NCBI RefSeq assembly: GCF_018320785.1
Contig: NC_054867.1
Span: 28,647,855-28,711,854, forward strand
Direction of reading: 5' to 3'
DNA length: 64,000 nt
From: Cheilinus undulatus
Lineage: Eukaryota; Chordata; Actinopteri; Labriformes; Labridae
Positions 44,201-61,468 of the stretch are shown piece by piece. A model generated the notes under the pieces. The model did no database searches. It was not told the origin of the DNA and saw nothing but the letters and a program-made list of their open reading frames with translations. The position numbers were made by a program, and so were the translations under genes. Every line of letters begins with the position of its first letter. Positions within the stretch are counted from its first letter, which is position 1.

Positions 44201-47200
44201 CAAAATCTGATGCCAAGTAACTATTCTTCAATCAAAATGCAGCAGCCTGAAGCCTCATCACAACTGAACACTTGCACACATTAATTATTTTTAAATTGTC
44301 CTGTGCACAAATCTCTAAATAGCTTTTTACTGTACATACAAGACAAGCTAAAAGCTACACGCCTGCTAAAAATCACAGTCCAGAAGCATCCCTGCTAAAA
44401 AGTACAAACATTTTTTTAACTTTATAATAATCTGGTTATGTAGTTGAAAGCAAGATGTATTTGTTCCTGTCAGTCTGAAACATAAATATCATCATCTCTA
44501 ACTGCAAATTTAAGTTTCCTTCCTCTGCAGAAGTACATACCCGCACAGAAAGCAGAACCATCATACACATTTGAGGTTTCTCTGAAGGGGCTGTCCGTGC
44601 CGCTAACATCATGATGGTCTCTACTAATAACCACAGGAGCCTGAGCAACAGAGACAACATGAGACAACAATTAGAGCCCAGTGAAAACTTGATGTAAAGC
44701 AGACAGCACGAAATGATCATCTAAGCAGAAAATCTATCCTCTTACTGAGACTCTTCCATCAGCGATCGCCTGGTTTATAGCCAGAGCAATGCTGACTCTT
44801 CCTTTCTGGTCAGAGTAGAGGATTCTGGCCTGGGATCCCACAACCTAAACAAAGACAAAGTAAAAAGGAAATAATCCCATCAATGACGTGTCTCCTTACC
44901 AGATTTTCACTAAGAGAATAAAACATCAATTGATACTAAAGCTGCTGACCATTTTGTGTTTTCCAGCCTCTCTTATCCAGCGGATGTTGTCATTGTACTG
45001 CTGTCTGATGCGATCAGCAACGCTGGCACCAATTTCCTCCAGGACGGTCGCAGCAATGTTGTCTGTCATTGAAAGATCCTGAGGGTCCCCAGATGTGCAG
45101 ACCCAGCGAAACGGGCCAAAACCCAAAGAGAAAATATCTCTGTAGCACGAGCAGAACAGAGGGATTGTTGGCATAAATGCTAGAAGACGAGCTGTTCACA
45201 GTAAGTCGGTCTGCCTTTTTCTGGAGGAAATGTCAACTTTTAGATAAAGTAGCAAAAAAAAGGTCTCACCCCATAATGTGCTGCACATATGAAGGGTAAC
45301 GAAATTCTGTGGCTCCTCCACCAACTTTTTCAACATCTGCTCCTATTAAAACACAAGAAACACAAACCTCCTCAGCAGTTGGACGTTTAGGTAAAGATGA
45401 TTCAATGTGTAAGTTTTGAAGTACTAACCAGCTCTTTGAGCCTCTAGTAGAAACGCATTGCCGTAGTCCCAGAAGAACATGCCAGCATCAGACAGCTTGT
45501 TGATGGCCTTGATGTGTCTTCGTAGGCTGTGATTGTTTACAGACTGTTTAAATCAGCTCTCTGGAACCACATATTTATAAAAATATACCAAAAAAGTTCA
45601 ATCTGGTGGGCAGTTTTACCTTTCTTGAACCATAGACCTGAACCGATTAGGATCAGTTGCCATGAGCTGATTGGCCTGACGAAAGCTGAGCTGGACGGGG
45701 TAGTATCCTCCATTAAAGGGGTTGTGAAGGGAGGTCTGGTCTGATCCCAGATCCACCAGAAGCTCCCCTGTCCTCTCATACTCCAATAGCAGCCTCTCCC
45801 TGATCACAAAGAGGGAAAACAGTTTGCAACAAAAGTTTCCTTTGCAGCTGCTGACAAGGGTCATCATGTCTTTAGAGGTAGAGTTTTCTTCTCACCATAG
45901 GTCTACAATGTTGCCATGGTAACCCAGACTTAGGGCAGTCTTGGAGCTCTTTGCCTCTCTGAAAGACAAAAACAGTGAATGCCACTATTTCTTAAGTCTG
46001 TTAATCTTCTTTTTAAAGTTTTATTACATTGTGGATCAGAAATAATTTTTCCTGAATCTGGAACAGCTCTAACATACTACATGTAAAACCGTACAATGAC
46101 TGACAGCAGACAAATATTTTTAAGGTCCTACTGCTATGAGTGTTTCAGGCTCATGTCAGTTCATAAAATATAACAAAATAATACAGATTAAACTAGCTAC
46201 AAGTATATGAAGTGGTTACAATAAAAGATAATCCACTTTATTAACTGAACATTATAGAAACACATGAAAGTTTTACAAAGTACTGCTAAGTGAATTAAGA
46301 AGCAGCAAAAAAAGAAAACAATGTTTAACATAAAAGCACATAAAAACACAAAAGAGATAAAATCATTTAATTTAATGTGACGATGTCTGTGGTTCCTGAG
46401 TAGCGCAACACTAGAAACATGACACTTGTTAAAATCTTGATACATTTCATTTCATACTTTAAAGAAGTTTCACTTTTTGAATTTAATTACCTGAAAAAAA
46501 AAATCCATGATATCTTAATTCATTGAGATGCACTTGTACACTTTCTGTGTCGATTTCTTAAAGTTTCCTTTGATCACTCTTAAACATGTGGAGCATCAGT
46601 GATTTCCCATGACTGATCTGCACAAAAGTATAGATTTTTGTTTGTTACCTGATGCATTTAATGCAGTGCTCAATGTTGCTGGTGACCTCCATCAGCCAGC
46701 CCTGCTCATGCCTCTTTCTAAGCGGAGCTTCATCCACCTACACAGAATCAAAATCACACAATGACACACTGGGCTTCCTCTCATCTAGCACCATTAGCAG
46801 TGAACATTAAAAGGAAATGACTCAGTACCAGCTGACCTCTGCTATTACACCGATACAGCCAGCAATGACAGCGGCTTTAGCCTGAGCTCCACTCATGCCC
46901 CCGAGGCCAGAAGTGACAAAGACACGCCCACTCAGGTCGCCTGAGCCCAGGTACCTCCGGCCTGCATTCAGCACAGTCAGCTACACAGAAAGACATGAAA
47001 TTTATTGTAAAACATCAAAAAAGACTTGTTTTCACAATACTATGAGCTAAAGCAGTGATCACAACCAGATCATATCAGAGAAAATCTTTACACAATAAAA
47101 GTTTTCTGAGAAAAGTTGATTATGACATTAATCATAAGACTTCATTGTTAAAAAAAACTTTATCTTATGCATGGGTCCTATGTAAACTTCTCTTTCTCTT

Positions 47201-50200
47201 TTATTTCACTAACCATTGTGCCATGAACGATTCCTTGAGGTCCAATGTAGCAGTAACTGCCTGCTGTCATTTGACCGTACCTATAAATGGAAAAAAAGAA
47301 GATAAAATACAATTCTATGTATAACTCCCCTCTAACAAATAAAACACTGCCTTCTACCTGAAAAAAAACAAATAACTGAATAAAAAGCATCTTAAAGGAC
47401 TTACATTGACACACCGAGAGCAAACATCTTCTCATACTGCTCTTTGGAGGAATAATTAGGAATGACCTGAGTGATTCAAACAAGAAGAAAGAGGGATTTA
47501 GAAAACTTGGAATCATGTAGGCTGAATGGGCCAGTTTGTTACATATTTGTTGGTTTGGTACCATGCCGTTAGTGATGATGGCGCGGGGCGAAGAAGGCAG
47601 GCTGGGGAACAGGCCCATGGGGTGACCACTGTACATGACCAGAGTCTGCTCCTCCGTCATCTCACTCAGGTAATGCATTACCAAGCGAAACTGCAACCAG
47701 ACGCACACAAAAATCACTAATACTCATCCACGCAGACTCTACAGCAAAGCAAACTCAACAAGATATAGAATTTAAGGCAACTCAATCTTACCTGGGCCCA
47801 ATTACTGAACACCTGTCCGTTCCCTCCATAGGTAACCAGCTCCTGGGGGAACTGAGGGAAAACACTTTACATGAGAAGCTTTCACAAAGAAGAGCATTAA
47901 ACAGGCATAAAATAGCTTCAAATCTAAGTAAGTTTATTTTTCTAATTTCCAACAATCATACACCTACAACATACATTATTACACGTGAGAAGTCCAGACA
48001 GACATCTTTAGTCAAGGTATAAAAAACAAAAAAAGGCTCTGTTTGCTTGGGGAAAAACATCTGTGAATGGAGCAAATTGTTGTTGCGAAGTGTATTAAAA
48101 TAAGAGATGCCTAACTAGTTTGCACATCTCATTTCAAGATAAAAATTGCTGGCCTCCAATCTCCAAAATCAACACTTTTCAGGGAACTAAAACTGTATTT
48201 TACAAATAATTTAACACTGAATTTAACACTTTGTTAAAACCCACTGACAGATGTAAAGTGTGACCAACAGCACTGAATTATGAAAATAAATAAAATCATG
48301 GAAAATGGAGATACGAGATTTTGGCTTAATGCCAGCGAAATTCAATTTTCTGTACTGACAGCTACTGTGTTTTTACTACAATCCTGGCATTATTATTTGC
48401 ATTTTTAATCCTGACAAAGGTTGTTATCTGGGCTTGTAGGTAAACATGACTTCTGTTGACTGTAATTAGGTATTTTTGACTAGATATTAGAGAAATACAC
48501 TTGCTAAGGTGAAAGTTTTACCAGTTATAATTTTCAACACAAATCACCTGAGCCACGGCGGGGTCCAGGTTGTTCATGATCATAAGCATGATGGAAGCAG
48601 CCTGACGTGAGCGGCATGGATACTCATCTATGGGGTAAGCTCTGAGGAAATACAAAAAAAGAAAAAAACATAAAAGGAAGACAGTGAACCATGCAGATTT
48701 AACTGCAGGACAACACGTGGACTCATTATCTACTTTAAATTTATTCAGTTTTGTGATGAAACTTTTAAAACATTTATCTGAACATACAAAGTATTGTTCA
48801 ACATTAGAAACTCAAAGCTATTTGCCATACCCAACCAGGTAACTGTAGTAGCAATACCCCACAACATTTCTTTATCTCAAATTGTATCAGTAACAGTAAG
48901 ATTGTGCTATTTTCCCTCTGAAAAGTGCAAACTTGTATAAAAATCCTGGCATTCACAGTGCATTCAGACAGTATTCAGACCCCCTTTACTTCTTTCAATT
49001 TTGCTATGTTGCAGCCTGATGCTTCAGTCGAAAAAAAACCCTGTAATATCACATTGACATAAATATTCAGACTCTAAAAACATTTGAAATTAAGCTCATG
49101 TTCTCTTGATCTTAGCTGAGATGTTTCTAAACCTTAATTGGAGTCCACCTGTGGTAAATTAATGGGAGGAAAGGGGAGGTGTCTGAGCTGTCACAACTTT
49201 TTTGAGATATTTTCATGACATAAAATTTTAAGTAGATGTATAATTTCCATGAATTATGAAATTTCAGCATCTGATATGTATTCTTTGTGCTATTTGTGAT
49301 CGAACATGAGGTTTCAATGTTATAACATTCTGTTTCTATTTACATTTGTACAATATCCCTACTTTACTGAATTTAAAGCAGTAAAATATCCTGTCACAAC
49401 ATATACGTTCATTTTAACTTCTGTACCAGATTTAATCGTTCACTAGTGAAATATTACATTAATTCTAAGTCTTATGAAAACAAAAGCTCTGTTTGTTGGT
49501 CTCACCTCATACGCATTGCAGGGCAGAAGCGGTACATGTAGATATGACCGTACTGCCGCAGCTCTTGAGCAAATTCAGATGCAAGTGTCGCATGGTGTGA
49601 GGGGGGGAAATACCGCAGGGCATTTCTCAGTGCCAGCTAAAGGGATGAAGTAATAACAGCAGGTTAGTGACACACTGTGCTGTGTAAATTAAGGTTTATA
49701 TAAAGCCATACGCAGACGACACCATTTTTTACACTTCTATCTAAAATAACAGTAGACCAGTCATTGTGTCTCTTTTATATGTTGAATGAGGTCTTTGCTC
49801 CAAGTCTGAGTCTGAATTTCAGGAACTTAGAGAATAATCGATTTTTTTCGAGCCTACAAGCCAACAAATGTGATGCAACAAGTCAGAGTACACAGTGTCA
49901 TAATGACTGACAGTGTCTTTTCACATCTAACACAATTATGCAGCAGTTATGCAACTGTCTGGATAGCTAATCTATAGCTAAATTCGCTTTTTTTTTTTTT
50001 TGGAATGAAAAAAATTGTTGTTGTTTATATTTGGGTTTTCTCAATACCAGATTTTTAAACTAGATGAAAAGTCTTGTAAAACCCAAATGATACTGATACC
50101 TGTTTGGACACAAATACCCATATTATTTGAGTCCAAAGGAGTCAGAGTCTAAAGGTTTGGATAATTACATGCTTTTAATTATCAGAAATTGCAGGCCGAC

Positions 50201-50734
50201 TCCTGAACATGGTCAAAATAAAAAAGGAAAAGGTTTTGTGCAACATAGGTTGTGTTTAAGTGGTTACTTGCAATTTTGAATGGATTGATTCCTCTGGAGT
50301 CGTATCTATAAAATAGATGTAGTTTGTTAAAGCCTCTGTACTGTCAGTCATTATACTAATGAAGATTGTACCACTTTAAAGTGTGCTATTAAAATGTATC
50401 TACATAGCAAACATTGTGCAACTTTAGTTCACTTTCATGTAAGTACAAATGTTAGACCTGCAGTTATGTCCATTATTTTCCTGCACTTTTAAAAGTATTT
50501 TATTCAAATGAACAGTTTCACACTGTAATAGGGATACTAATAGACAAAAACCCCGAGAGCCAATTGTGATACAAAATTTAAATTTACAGAAAATTTGTAT
50601 TCACTCACCCGCTCCTCCTCTGCTGTAAGATTGGGCGTCCTGATGGGTGCATGCGGCACACTGGGGTCCCTTCCCCGATTAGAAGGCAGAGGGTCTAGGG
50701 GGAGACCACTGCAAATCTCCTTTAAAGAAGACAT
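41286..50734 (-). CDS. uroc1: urocanate hydratase (urocanase)
   Basis: Cytosolic NAD-dependent enzyme converting urocanate to imidazolonepropionate, step two of histidine breakdown. Coding exons: 50734-50609, 49636-49506, 48641-48548, 47851-47792, 47690-47562, 47466-47405, 47280-47214, 46980-46837, 46737-46649, 45958-45896, 45799-45620, 45526-45429, 45342-45270, 45139-44950, 44844-44746, 44640-44541, 41820-41739, 41620-41521, 41426-41286. They sum to 2028 nt, or 675 residues (human about 676). Conserved blocks: PCRSRQAASIMLMIMNNLDP, YGGNGQVFSNWAQ (about 125-137), TYGQMTAGSYCYIGP-type block, the dinucleotide-fold GLGGMSGAQ (248-256), GYHGNIVDLW, WDYGNAFLLEAQRAG, RDHHDVSGTDSPFRE and HNGGGVGWGEVMNGGFG. 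Several donors are weak (GTCAGC twice, GTGATT, GTACCA), but phase and homology leave no alternative. Confidence 0.96.
41990..42250 (+). pseudogene. L2/CR1-like LINE reverse transcriptase fragment A
   Basis: Reads SVLVILDLSTAFDTADYDIL and PVLNWFRTHL, the fingers/palm entry of L2/CR1-type reverse transcriptases (family form LDLSAAFDTIDH). It is opposite in strand to uroc1. Only about 80 codons survive. Confidence 0.8.
42780..43160. repeat. AGCTA-rich satellite tract
   Basis: Dense GCTAAAGCTAATGTTGCTAA-type words in both orientations across about 380 bp, related to 20430-20570. Confidence 0.65.
43662..43707. repeat. perfect 21-bp inverted repeat
   Basis: The arm TTCACAGTATTTTCCTGTGA plus a final A (43662-43682) is exactly reverse-complemented at 43687-43707 around the 4-base spacer ATAA. 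It lies inside a wider AT-rich block of ACAGTAATTTACTG-like words. Confidence 0.9.
43828..43945 (+). pseudogene. L2/CR1-like LINE reverse transcriptase fragment B
   Basis: Reads FPQGSVLKPTLFNLYRLSLA, the next conserved block (family GVPQGSVLGPLLFSIYMLPL) after fragment A. It lies in the same orientation 1.6 kb downstream, consistent with one LINE split by later insertions. Confidence 0.75.
48140..48400. repeat. dispersed repeat with inverted halves
   Basis: GGCCTCCAATCTCCAAAATC (about 48151) and GGAGATACGAGATTTTGGC (about 48307) are imperfect inverted partners. A related piece (GGAGATATGAGGTTTTGGAC) lies near 51899. In a uroc1 intron; no coding content. Confidence 0.45.
48950..49200. mobile_element. 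Tc1-like transposon terminal fragment
   Basis: CATTCAGACAGTATTCAGAC, then CAATTTTGCTATGTTGCAGC, and TTAATTGGAGTCCACCTGTG match the terminal and subterminal sequence of an abundant fish Tc1-like family. No transposase is present. Inside a uroc1 intron. Confidence 0.65.
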
Positions 50735-51040
50735 CCTGTTGAGTCCTTTCTGCTACACACTGGAGCTGAAACCTGGAGACAAAGATGAAACAGGAGACAG
50801 CTCCCACCCTCACTGATCCTTCTCTACTGACAGAGAGAGACTGTGCATGAAGATCTGAGGGCGATCACTCCTCAGCTCAGCGTCTCATTGGTTTTTTGGT
50901 TCTTTTTGCCCTTTATAGTCCACCAATGGCATGGCAGAGAGAGAGATGGGTGTTTGGTAATTATTGATCATTTAGAGAGTTTGAAGTGGCACATGCTTCA
51001 GTGGACAAACACAGGGACTGACCTCTGACCCCTGATGCTC
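50735..51040 (-). promoter_or_regulatory. uroc1: uroc1 promoter with TATA box and HNF1-like site
   Basis: On the minus strand TATAAA lies at 50917-50912, about 180 bp above the start codon. An HNF1-like GGTAATTATTGAT (10 of 12 informative positions of GTTAATNATTAAC) lies 40 bp farther upstream at 50956-50968. UROC1 is strongly liver-expressed in mammals, which suits HNF1 control. The transcription start is inferred near 50885. Confidence 0.5.
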
Positions 51041-53063
51041 AGACATGTAACTTAAAAGTTAAACAAAAGTGCACGCCAGAACCTTTGAACAGGTCAACAA
51101 ATATTATGCAGAAGCATGTTGTTTCCCTGTTTTATTTAACTAGCAAAATACAAAGGATTATCACCACCATCACCCCCACGATCCATTCACCTTCTCAGTT
51201 TTCAGATCTTAATTAAAAATGCTAATTTACAACTGTAGTGTAAAAAACGCCTTCTGATGTGTCTTTATGTTTATACAGATATCATCAAATAAGCAAATGT
51301 ATAATTAATGTGACCAAAGTCATAAAAATGTTATCACTTTGTTTTGTTTTGTAAAATGTTTAAAATTCTGAATTTGCTCTTAGAACTGTATCTGATCTTT
51401 TAAACATTAGCAGTACCATAGGTGTCAAAGAAAAAACTCCTGCCATGCTTGATTATCCAATGACTGTTTGTGTTTCTGTGATTACATATAACAGCTCCCT
51501 TGCTGTGGTATATCAAATATACTTTACCGAAGATAAAATACCTGGGAAATTACTTTGAAGCAAGATTTATTAGTTTAAAATAACTAAGTGGTGGATTATC
51601 ATCAATAAATTGATTAAAATAATAATTCGGAAAAATACTGAAAATCATGACTTCATACGTATTTCTTTGCTATGGTTGTCTGTGCTATCTTATGATTGCA
51701 TGATGTGTAATATTTACTACATGACACTGGCCACTGGCCAAGACCTTGTATCTCCATTTTTCATAAATCAGTGCTACTGGTCACCCTACATCTGTCAGTG
51801 GGTTTTAACTGAGTTTATAGCAATAAAAAGTGTCAAAAACCATCAGATTGATTGAAAAACACAGGGTTTTTTTTCATTCCCTGAAAAGTGGTGATTTTGG
51901 AGATATGAGGTTTTGGACCAACGCCAGTGATATCTTATTTATAGACAGGATCAACCAATAAAAGTGCCTAACAAAGACTGAAGAGTTGCAGTATTTATTA
52001 TAAAACTTTAATCAATTCTCACTTTAGGTCAGTTCACCAGTCCTGTGATGCAAATGAATGGATCCTCACAGGTCAGCTGAGGTAAATCTGTAAAAAGTCT
52101 GGTAATAAGTTAGCAGGAGAAATAACGTCACAAAGGGCAGAAGGTACTATGGACACACATTGTTTGGGATCCTACATAAACAAGATACAGGGTTGAACTT
52201 TCTGCACATTCTTCACAAATCTGAGAATTTGATGTTTAATTGGCAATGTAGTCAAAATAAACTCAGAGTTTAATAAAAAAGATAAACATATTAGGTGTGT
52301 AAAATGCCCTTATTGAACATTATCATACTATTACACAGACACAATAGTTTTGTTGTAAAAATAAATGAGCATTAACTGAAAATGTTTTCATGGTCAATCC
52401 CCAGGTGAAAACGTCACAAACTTTACACAACTCAGTGTGTAGCAAAAGCTTTTTGCCCAGATTGGAAGGCAGTATTGAATTTAAACTCTCCAGAGGCATT
52501 TATTTGTTTTGATCACATTATATTAGTTTTACAGCATAATCTATAAAATCTTATTCACTACAGATGGATTAAAGTCCAGCTAAAATCAAGTGCCATCTTT
52601 GTATCTTGTACAACACAGAGGACTTACCACATTAATTGCCATGTACCTTTAAGAACAATTTCAATTCAACATTTAGTTTAATTTTATCTTTAGTTCATGA
52701 TTGCAATGAAATAATGTAGCTTTTTTTAGAGAACAACAATGTTAACTTTCCTGCTTATTGCTTTCAGAAACATTACCTAAAATCTTGTCTACACCCAATC
52801 TCATTGATTAGTCGACCAAATAAACAAAGAGGTGAAGTGCACAATTAAAAACATGTCTTCTTTGTCTGAGTCCTCTGCAGACAACATGGGGAGCGAAATG
52901 AACACATTTTACAAATATTTCTTCAAATAAATAATACACACTGACAGTTAATTTGTAAAAAAAAAAAAATAAGTCTTGGTTATTCACTGTATCAACAAAT
53001 GATGAAATTAAATTTCAATTGGACTTCAAACCTTGTTGCTAACATTGCCGACAGAGCCTACTA
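51041..53063. other. spacer and chchd4 3' UTR
   Basis: AT-rich. chchd4 3' UTR probably runs from 53063 down to a minus-strand AATAAA at 52499-52504 or 51994-51999. A repeat fragment related to 48140-48400 lies at about 51850-51935. No gene recognised. Confidence 0.55.
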
Positions 53064-54130
53064 TTAGCTTTCTACTGCGTCGTCTGTGTTGGACTGTGTG
53101 GTGGTGGAGTCTTTTTCAGTGTCCGGTGCAGAGTTTGCATCTGATGTTTCAGCGGGTACAGAGTCTTGTGATGTCTCAAGTGTTTCTGATGAGTTCTCTT
53201 TCGGCTCCTTCTCATCTTCCTGTGGGTAGAGCTCTGGGTAACGTTGCATGCACTCCTGCATAGACCTGAACTGTTCCAAACAATCAGAGCCCTTCACCTC
53301 CTCCTTACTGTAGTGAAAACAAGAAAAGGCGTCCTTAAATTCTGTCCCACAGGGACCACTGGCCATCCCACCCAAGCAGGGGCAATTCCAATTTATTTCC
53401 CCACTTGGGAGAATCAAACCTGGGATAGAAATAAGATTTAAAAAATCATATGCATCAGTATTAGTTCAGCTTGAGCTCCAAATAAGCTAGACATAACATT
53501 TCTTTTGTATTTTTAATGTTCCTCACCTCGCTCCTCATATGGGTCATTAGGATCCTCCTCTACAAGCTCAGCACTGCTGGGTGTTGCATGATCCTCTTTG
53601 GTGACAAAGATGATTCTGTCTTTACCTTGGAGGCAAAATGTTGCAAGATCATTTAAGCAAATAATATGTGAATATTTTTGTATCTCAATCAACAAAATCT
53701 CTTTCTTAATGAAATATGCAGTAAGTATTTTGGTCAATATCAGCTTTTGACATGTAAGCTGGATGAATATTATTTTATTACAAATATAGGATTTGAGGTC
53801 ATTTGGAACAAGTTTTGATTTTATTGTTTATCATTCATTCTCATGTTGGTTTTATTCAGTTTAATGTTTTAGCCTGTTTACAGTATGACACTATGGATGC
53901 TGGTCAAGGTTAAACACTGATGTTACATTTACCTAACAGTCCTTTACACGGTAACACACTGACTGTCATGTATCATCAAACTTATTTCTCATCGTAGTAA
54001 GACACTTTCTATCAAATTTTAAGAGAGTGAGTTAAATAGCTTTAATTTTTCATTCAGACTTCATTCAACTTCAGGGTTAGCTTTAGCCGGTTAGCACAGC
54101 ATGGTTACCTTCCTGTCTGATCGAACTCAT
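53064..54130 (-). CDS. chchd4: coiled-coil-helix-coiled-coil-helix domain protein 4 (Mia40)
   Basis: Oxidoreductase of the mitochondrial intermembrane space that traps and oxidises incoming cysteine-motif proteins. Coding exons: 54130-54109 (only 7 codons plus one base), 53625-53527, 53419-53064. They give 158 residues. The redox motif Cys-Pro-Cys is at 53-55 ([10 protein letters not shown]). The twin CX9C pairs are at 64/74 and 87/97, the same positions as in human. The N-terminus [19 protein letters not shown] matches the family. The C-terminal tail after YPQED is rich in Glu, Ser and Thr and brings the length to 158 against about 142 in human. The orientation and tiny first exon fit the vertebrate gene. 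Confidence 0.96.
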
Positions 54131-54600
54131 TTCTTCCCGCTGGAACAAACTCGATCCCTCTTACTGATGTACAGCAAATACCACGATGATAAAGACAGCT
54201 ATTGTCACACGACAAAATAAGAAAAGGTCAGAACTTCTTTTCCAGCATCAGCAGCTTGTTTCACAACTATCCTTCCTTATGCAGTTTGCATGGGCAGCTC
54301 GTCTTCTTCTATGGTTTCGTTCTCGGTAGTGTAGACGCTCAGGGGTGCTTTGTCGCCAACTATGGATAAACAAGGCGGGCGATGTCAAACTGTTACTTCC
54401 TTGAAACTACTTTTGTTGTAGTTTATCAGATACTACGTGTTCTAACGGAAACGAGACAACTCGTAAGAACGATTTTCTGACTTTTGGGGTTCACTCACAT
54501 TTTTTTCTCCCATTTCTTTCATAAATGAGGGGATATAAATCGTCATATTAAGGGGAACCCGTGGCCTCCTCCTTTCTGTGCTCTTTTATCAGTGTGAAAA
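54131..54600 (-). promoter_or_regulatory. chchd4: chchd4 promoter region
   Basis: Moderately CpG-containing sequence (GGCGGGCG near 54375) with no TATA box near the start. GGTTAGCTTTAGCCGGTTAGC lies just inside intron 1 (54074-54094). No other gene is seen. Confidence 0.35.
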
Positions 54601-55650
54601 GATTTATATATTTTGATCGATCATTAAACAATATGGACAAAAGTATTCTTACCATTACACCACCAAGGACTGTAATGACCTAGTATTTAAATGCATGTAC
54701 TTAAATATGGAGTTGGTCTCCCTCTTCAGCTGTAACAGCCTCCACTCTTCATCGAAGTCTTTCCAAAAGATTTTTGTGTGCTTTTTGTGGGAATTTGTGC
54801 CTATTTATTCTGTAGAGAATTTATGAGGTCAGGCACTGATGTTCGACCAGAAGGCCTGGCTTGCAATCTCATAGCAGTTCATCCCAAAGGTTCTCAGTGG
54901 GGTCGAGGTCAGGCGTCTGGATGGGCCAGTCAAGTCTTTCCATACCAAACCATGTCTTATAACCCTTGCTTTGGGCACTGGGACACAGTCATTTAGAGGA
55001 AAAGGGCCTTCCCCAAACTTGCCACAAAGTTGGAAGCATAGCATCGTACAAAAGGTCTTGGTATGCTGAAACATTAAGATTGGCCTTCACTGGATAGATA
55101 AGGGGCCTCCTCTCCACCAAACTTCACAGTCTGCACAGTGCAGTCAGGCAGGTAATGCTCTCCTGGCCTCCACCAAACCTAGACTCACTCACCCGACTGC
55201 CAGAGAGGTGTGATTCATCACTCCACAGAACATGTTTCCAGTGCTCCACAGTCCAGTGCTTTACACCACTCTGTCTGACACTTGGCATTTGACCTGGTGA
55301 TGTGAGACTTGCACCCAGCCTACCGGCCATGGAGATCCATTCCATGAAGCTCCCGCTGCTGTTTTCTGCTTACATTAATGCCAGTGGTAGTTCAGTTCTT
55401 TAGCTCTTCAGCTAAAGAACCAGAAGAGCATTGGTGACTTCTACGCACCATGCGCCTTAGCATTAATCCCACTCTAATTTTACATGGTCTTCCACATTTG
55501 GGCTGAGTGACTATTATTCCTAAATTATTCCACTTTATAATAATATCACTTACAGTAATTGTGTTATCACTTTTTTCAGTTTTATATTTTGCTTGTACTT
55601 GTCCGTCCTGAGTACTTATACTCATGTTCTTATCAGTGTATACACACAGT
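54600..55650 (-). pseudogene. Tc1-like DNA transposon relic
   Basis: Minus-strand frames from high to low coordinates give transposase parts in order. First a helix-turn-helix region with TVSDIIIKWNNLG and GRPCKI (55550-55480), then HWKHVLWSDESH (about 55230), then FGEGPFPLNDCVPVPKAR (about 55010), then an SPDLNP-equivalent region and an LPRRVEAV-like end. Several frameshifts and stops separate them, so it is inactive. It is nearly full length. The end near 54610 carries the fish-typical ACAAAAGTATT word. Confidence 0.8.
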
Positions 55651-56722
55651 AAGGTGTTCAGGCCATACTATTAATTAGATATAACTGTTGTAGGAGAAGT
55701 AAAACACAGAGTTAAAAAGAGGTTTTGAATATTTGTGTTAATGGAGATATGACTAATTTATTAATCTTCAGTCCATCAGTAACATTTGAGACCGCCAAGT
55801 GAGACAAACCTTAATGTTTTTACCACAAAAGGTTTTATTGAGAATGTTTTTCTAGAAGTTTGTTCTGAAATGTATCATTTTACATATTCAAAGCTTTTAT
55901 TTTACACACATTATTCAATGTATGGACTATGTACAAAGAATCATAATCTGCCAGGTGTGGAAAACAATTAGAGCCAGTTTTTTTTAAAGCAGACAATTAC
56001 AAAACAAATTTTTAGGAAGGGGGTAACAAAAATAAACATGACATGCGAGTTAATACTGCATTTCCCTGGGAATGCCATACATTAAAACAGACAGGACCAT
56101 TTTTTAATGGTTCATCAGAGGACTGTTAACATTAACATGGATTTTTCTGACAGCTTGAACCCAATGTGAGCTCCACTGCTTCTTTAAGACCCTGTTAACG
56201 ACATCTTTAACAGGATCACACATCAGGAAAATGACAGCACTTGACTCAGCGTCCGATGGTCCACACCCTCATGGAGTTGGCAGATGCACAGAAAAATAAA
56301 ACAAGGACAAGAGTAAAAGTTTAAACAAAGAAAACACCAAGCAGAACATAAAGGGTTTTTGTCCATCGAGCAGGCTGTTGACCTCCGTCCTCTGTTGAGT
56401 ATGCCTGCATACTGAAGCACTCTGTTGTCAGTTGAAAAACGACCTCACTCCAAAAGGACTTCATCTCGTACACAGAGCAGAAGGAAAAAATGAATCTCTG
56501 GGAGTTTGGGTCAGACAGAACGTCTGATGGATTTACATGTTGGTCTTTGTGTAACTTTTACTGAAGGAGCAACAAGTCGTGCAGCTCCCATTTCAACTGA
56601 GATTCCTAAAGACTCTGTAAACTGCTCCAAACGTGAGAGCTGAAGATACAGGGGCTTCACAAATGGAAAATAAATGCAAGGTTGGTGATTTTTCAAATGA
56701 AGTTTGTAGAAGGTGTGAGGTT
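55651..56722 (-). other. sec61a1 3' UTR and flank
   Basis: About 0.9 kb of sec61a1 3' UTR is likely, ending after a minus-strand AATAAA at 55896-55901 or 55834-55839. No separate gene is visible. Confidence 0.5.

Positions 56723-61468
<4,746 letters not shown>

Larger units (their letters stand above)
41821..44540 (-). other. uroc1 large repeat-filled intron
   Basis: This 2.7-kb intron is much longer than its neighbours. In plus orientation it holds two pieces of an L2/CR1-like LINE (about 41990-42250 and 43828-43945). Between them lie an AGCTA-rich satellite (42780-43160), an AT-rich block with a 21-bp palindrome (43662-43707) and a 23-bp A-run (43952-43974). A degenerate GGGATTTAAACCATCAATCT stretch near 42340 resembles another abundant fish repeat. 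Confidence 0.75.

Noticed and set aside
47178-47717. 179-codon minus-strand open frame treated as one exon
   Set aside because: It reads through introns: only the parts at 47690-47562 and, in other frames, 47466-47405 and 47280-47214 match urocanase, with good splice sites between.
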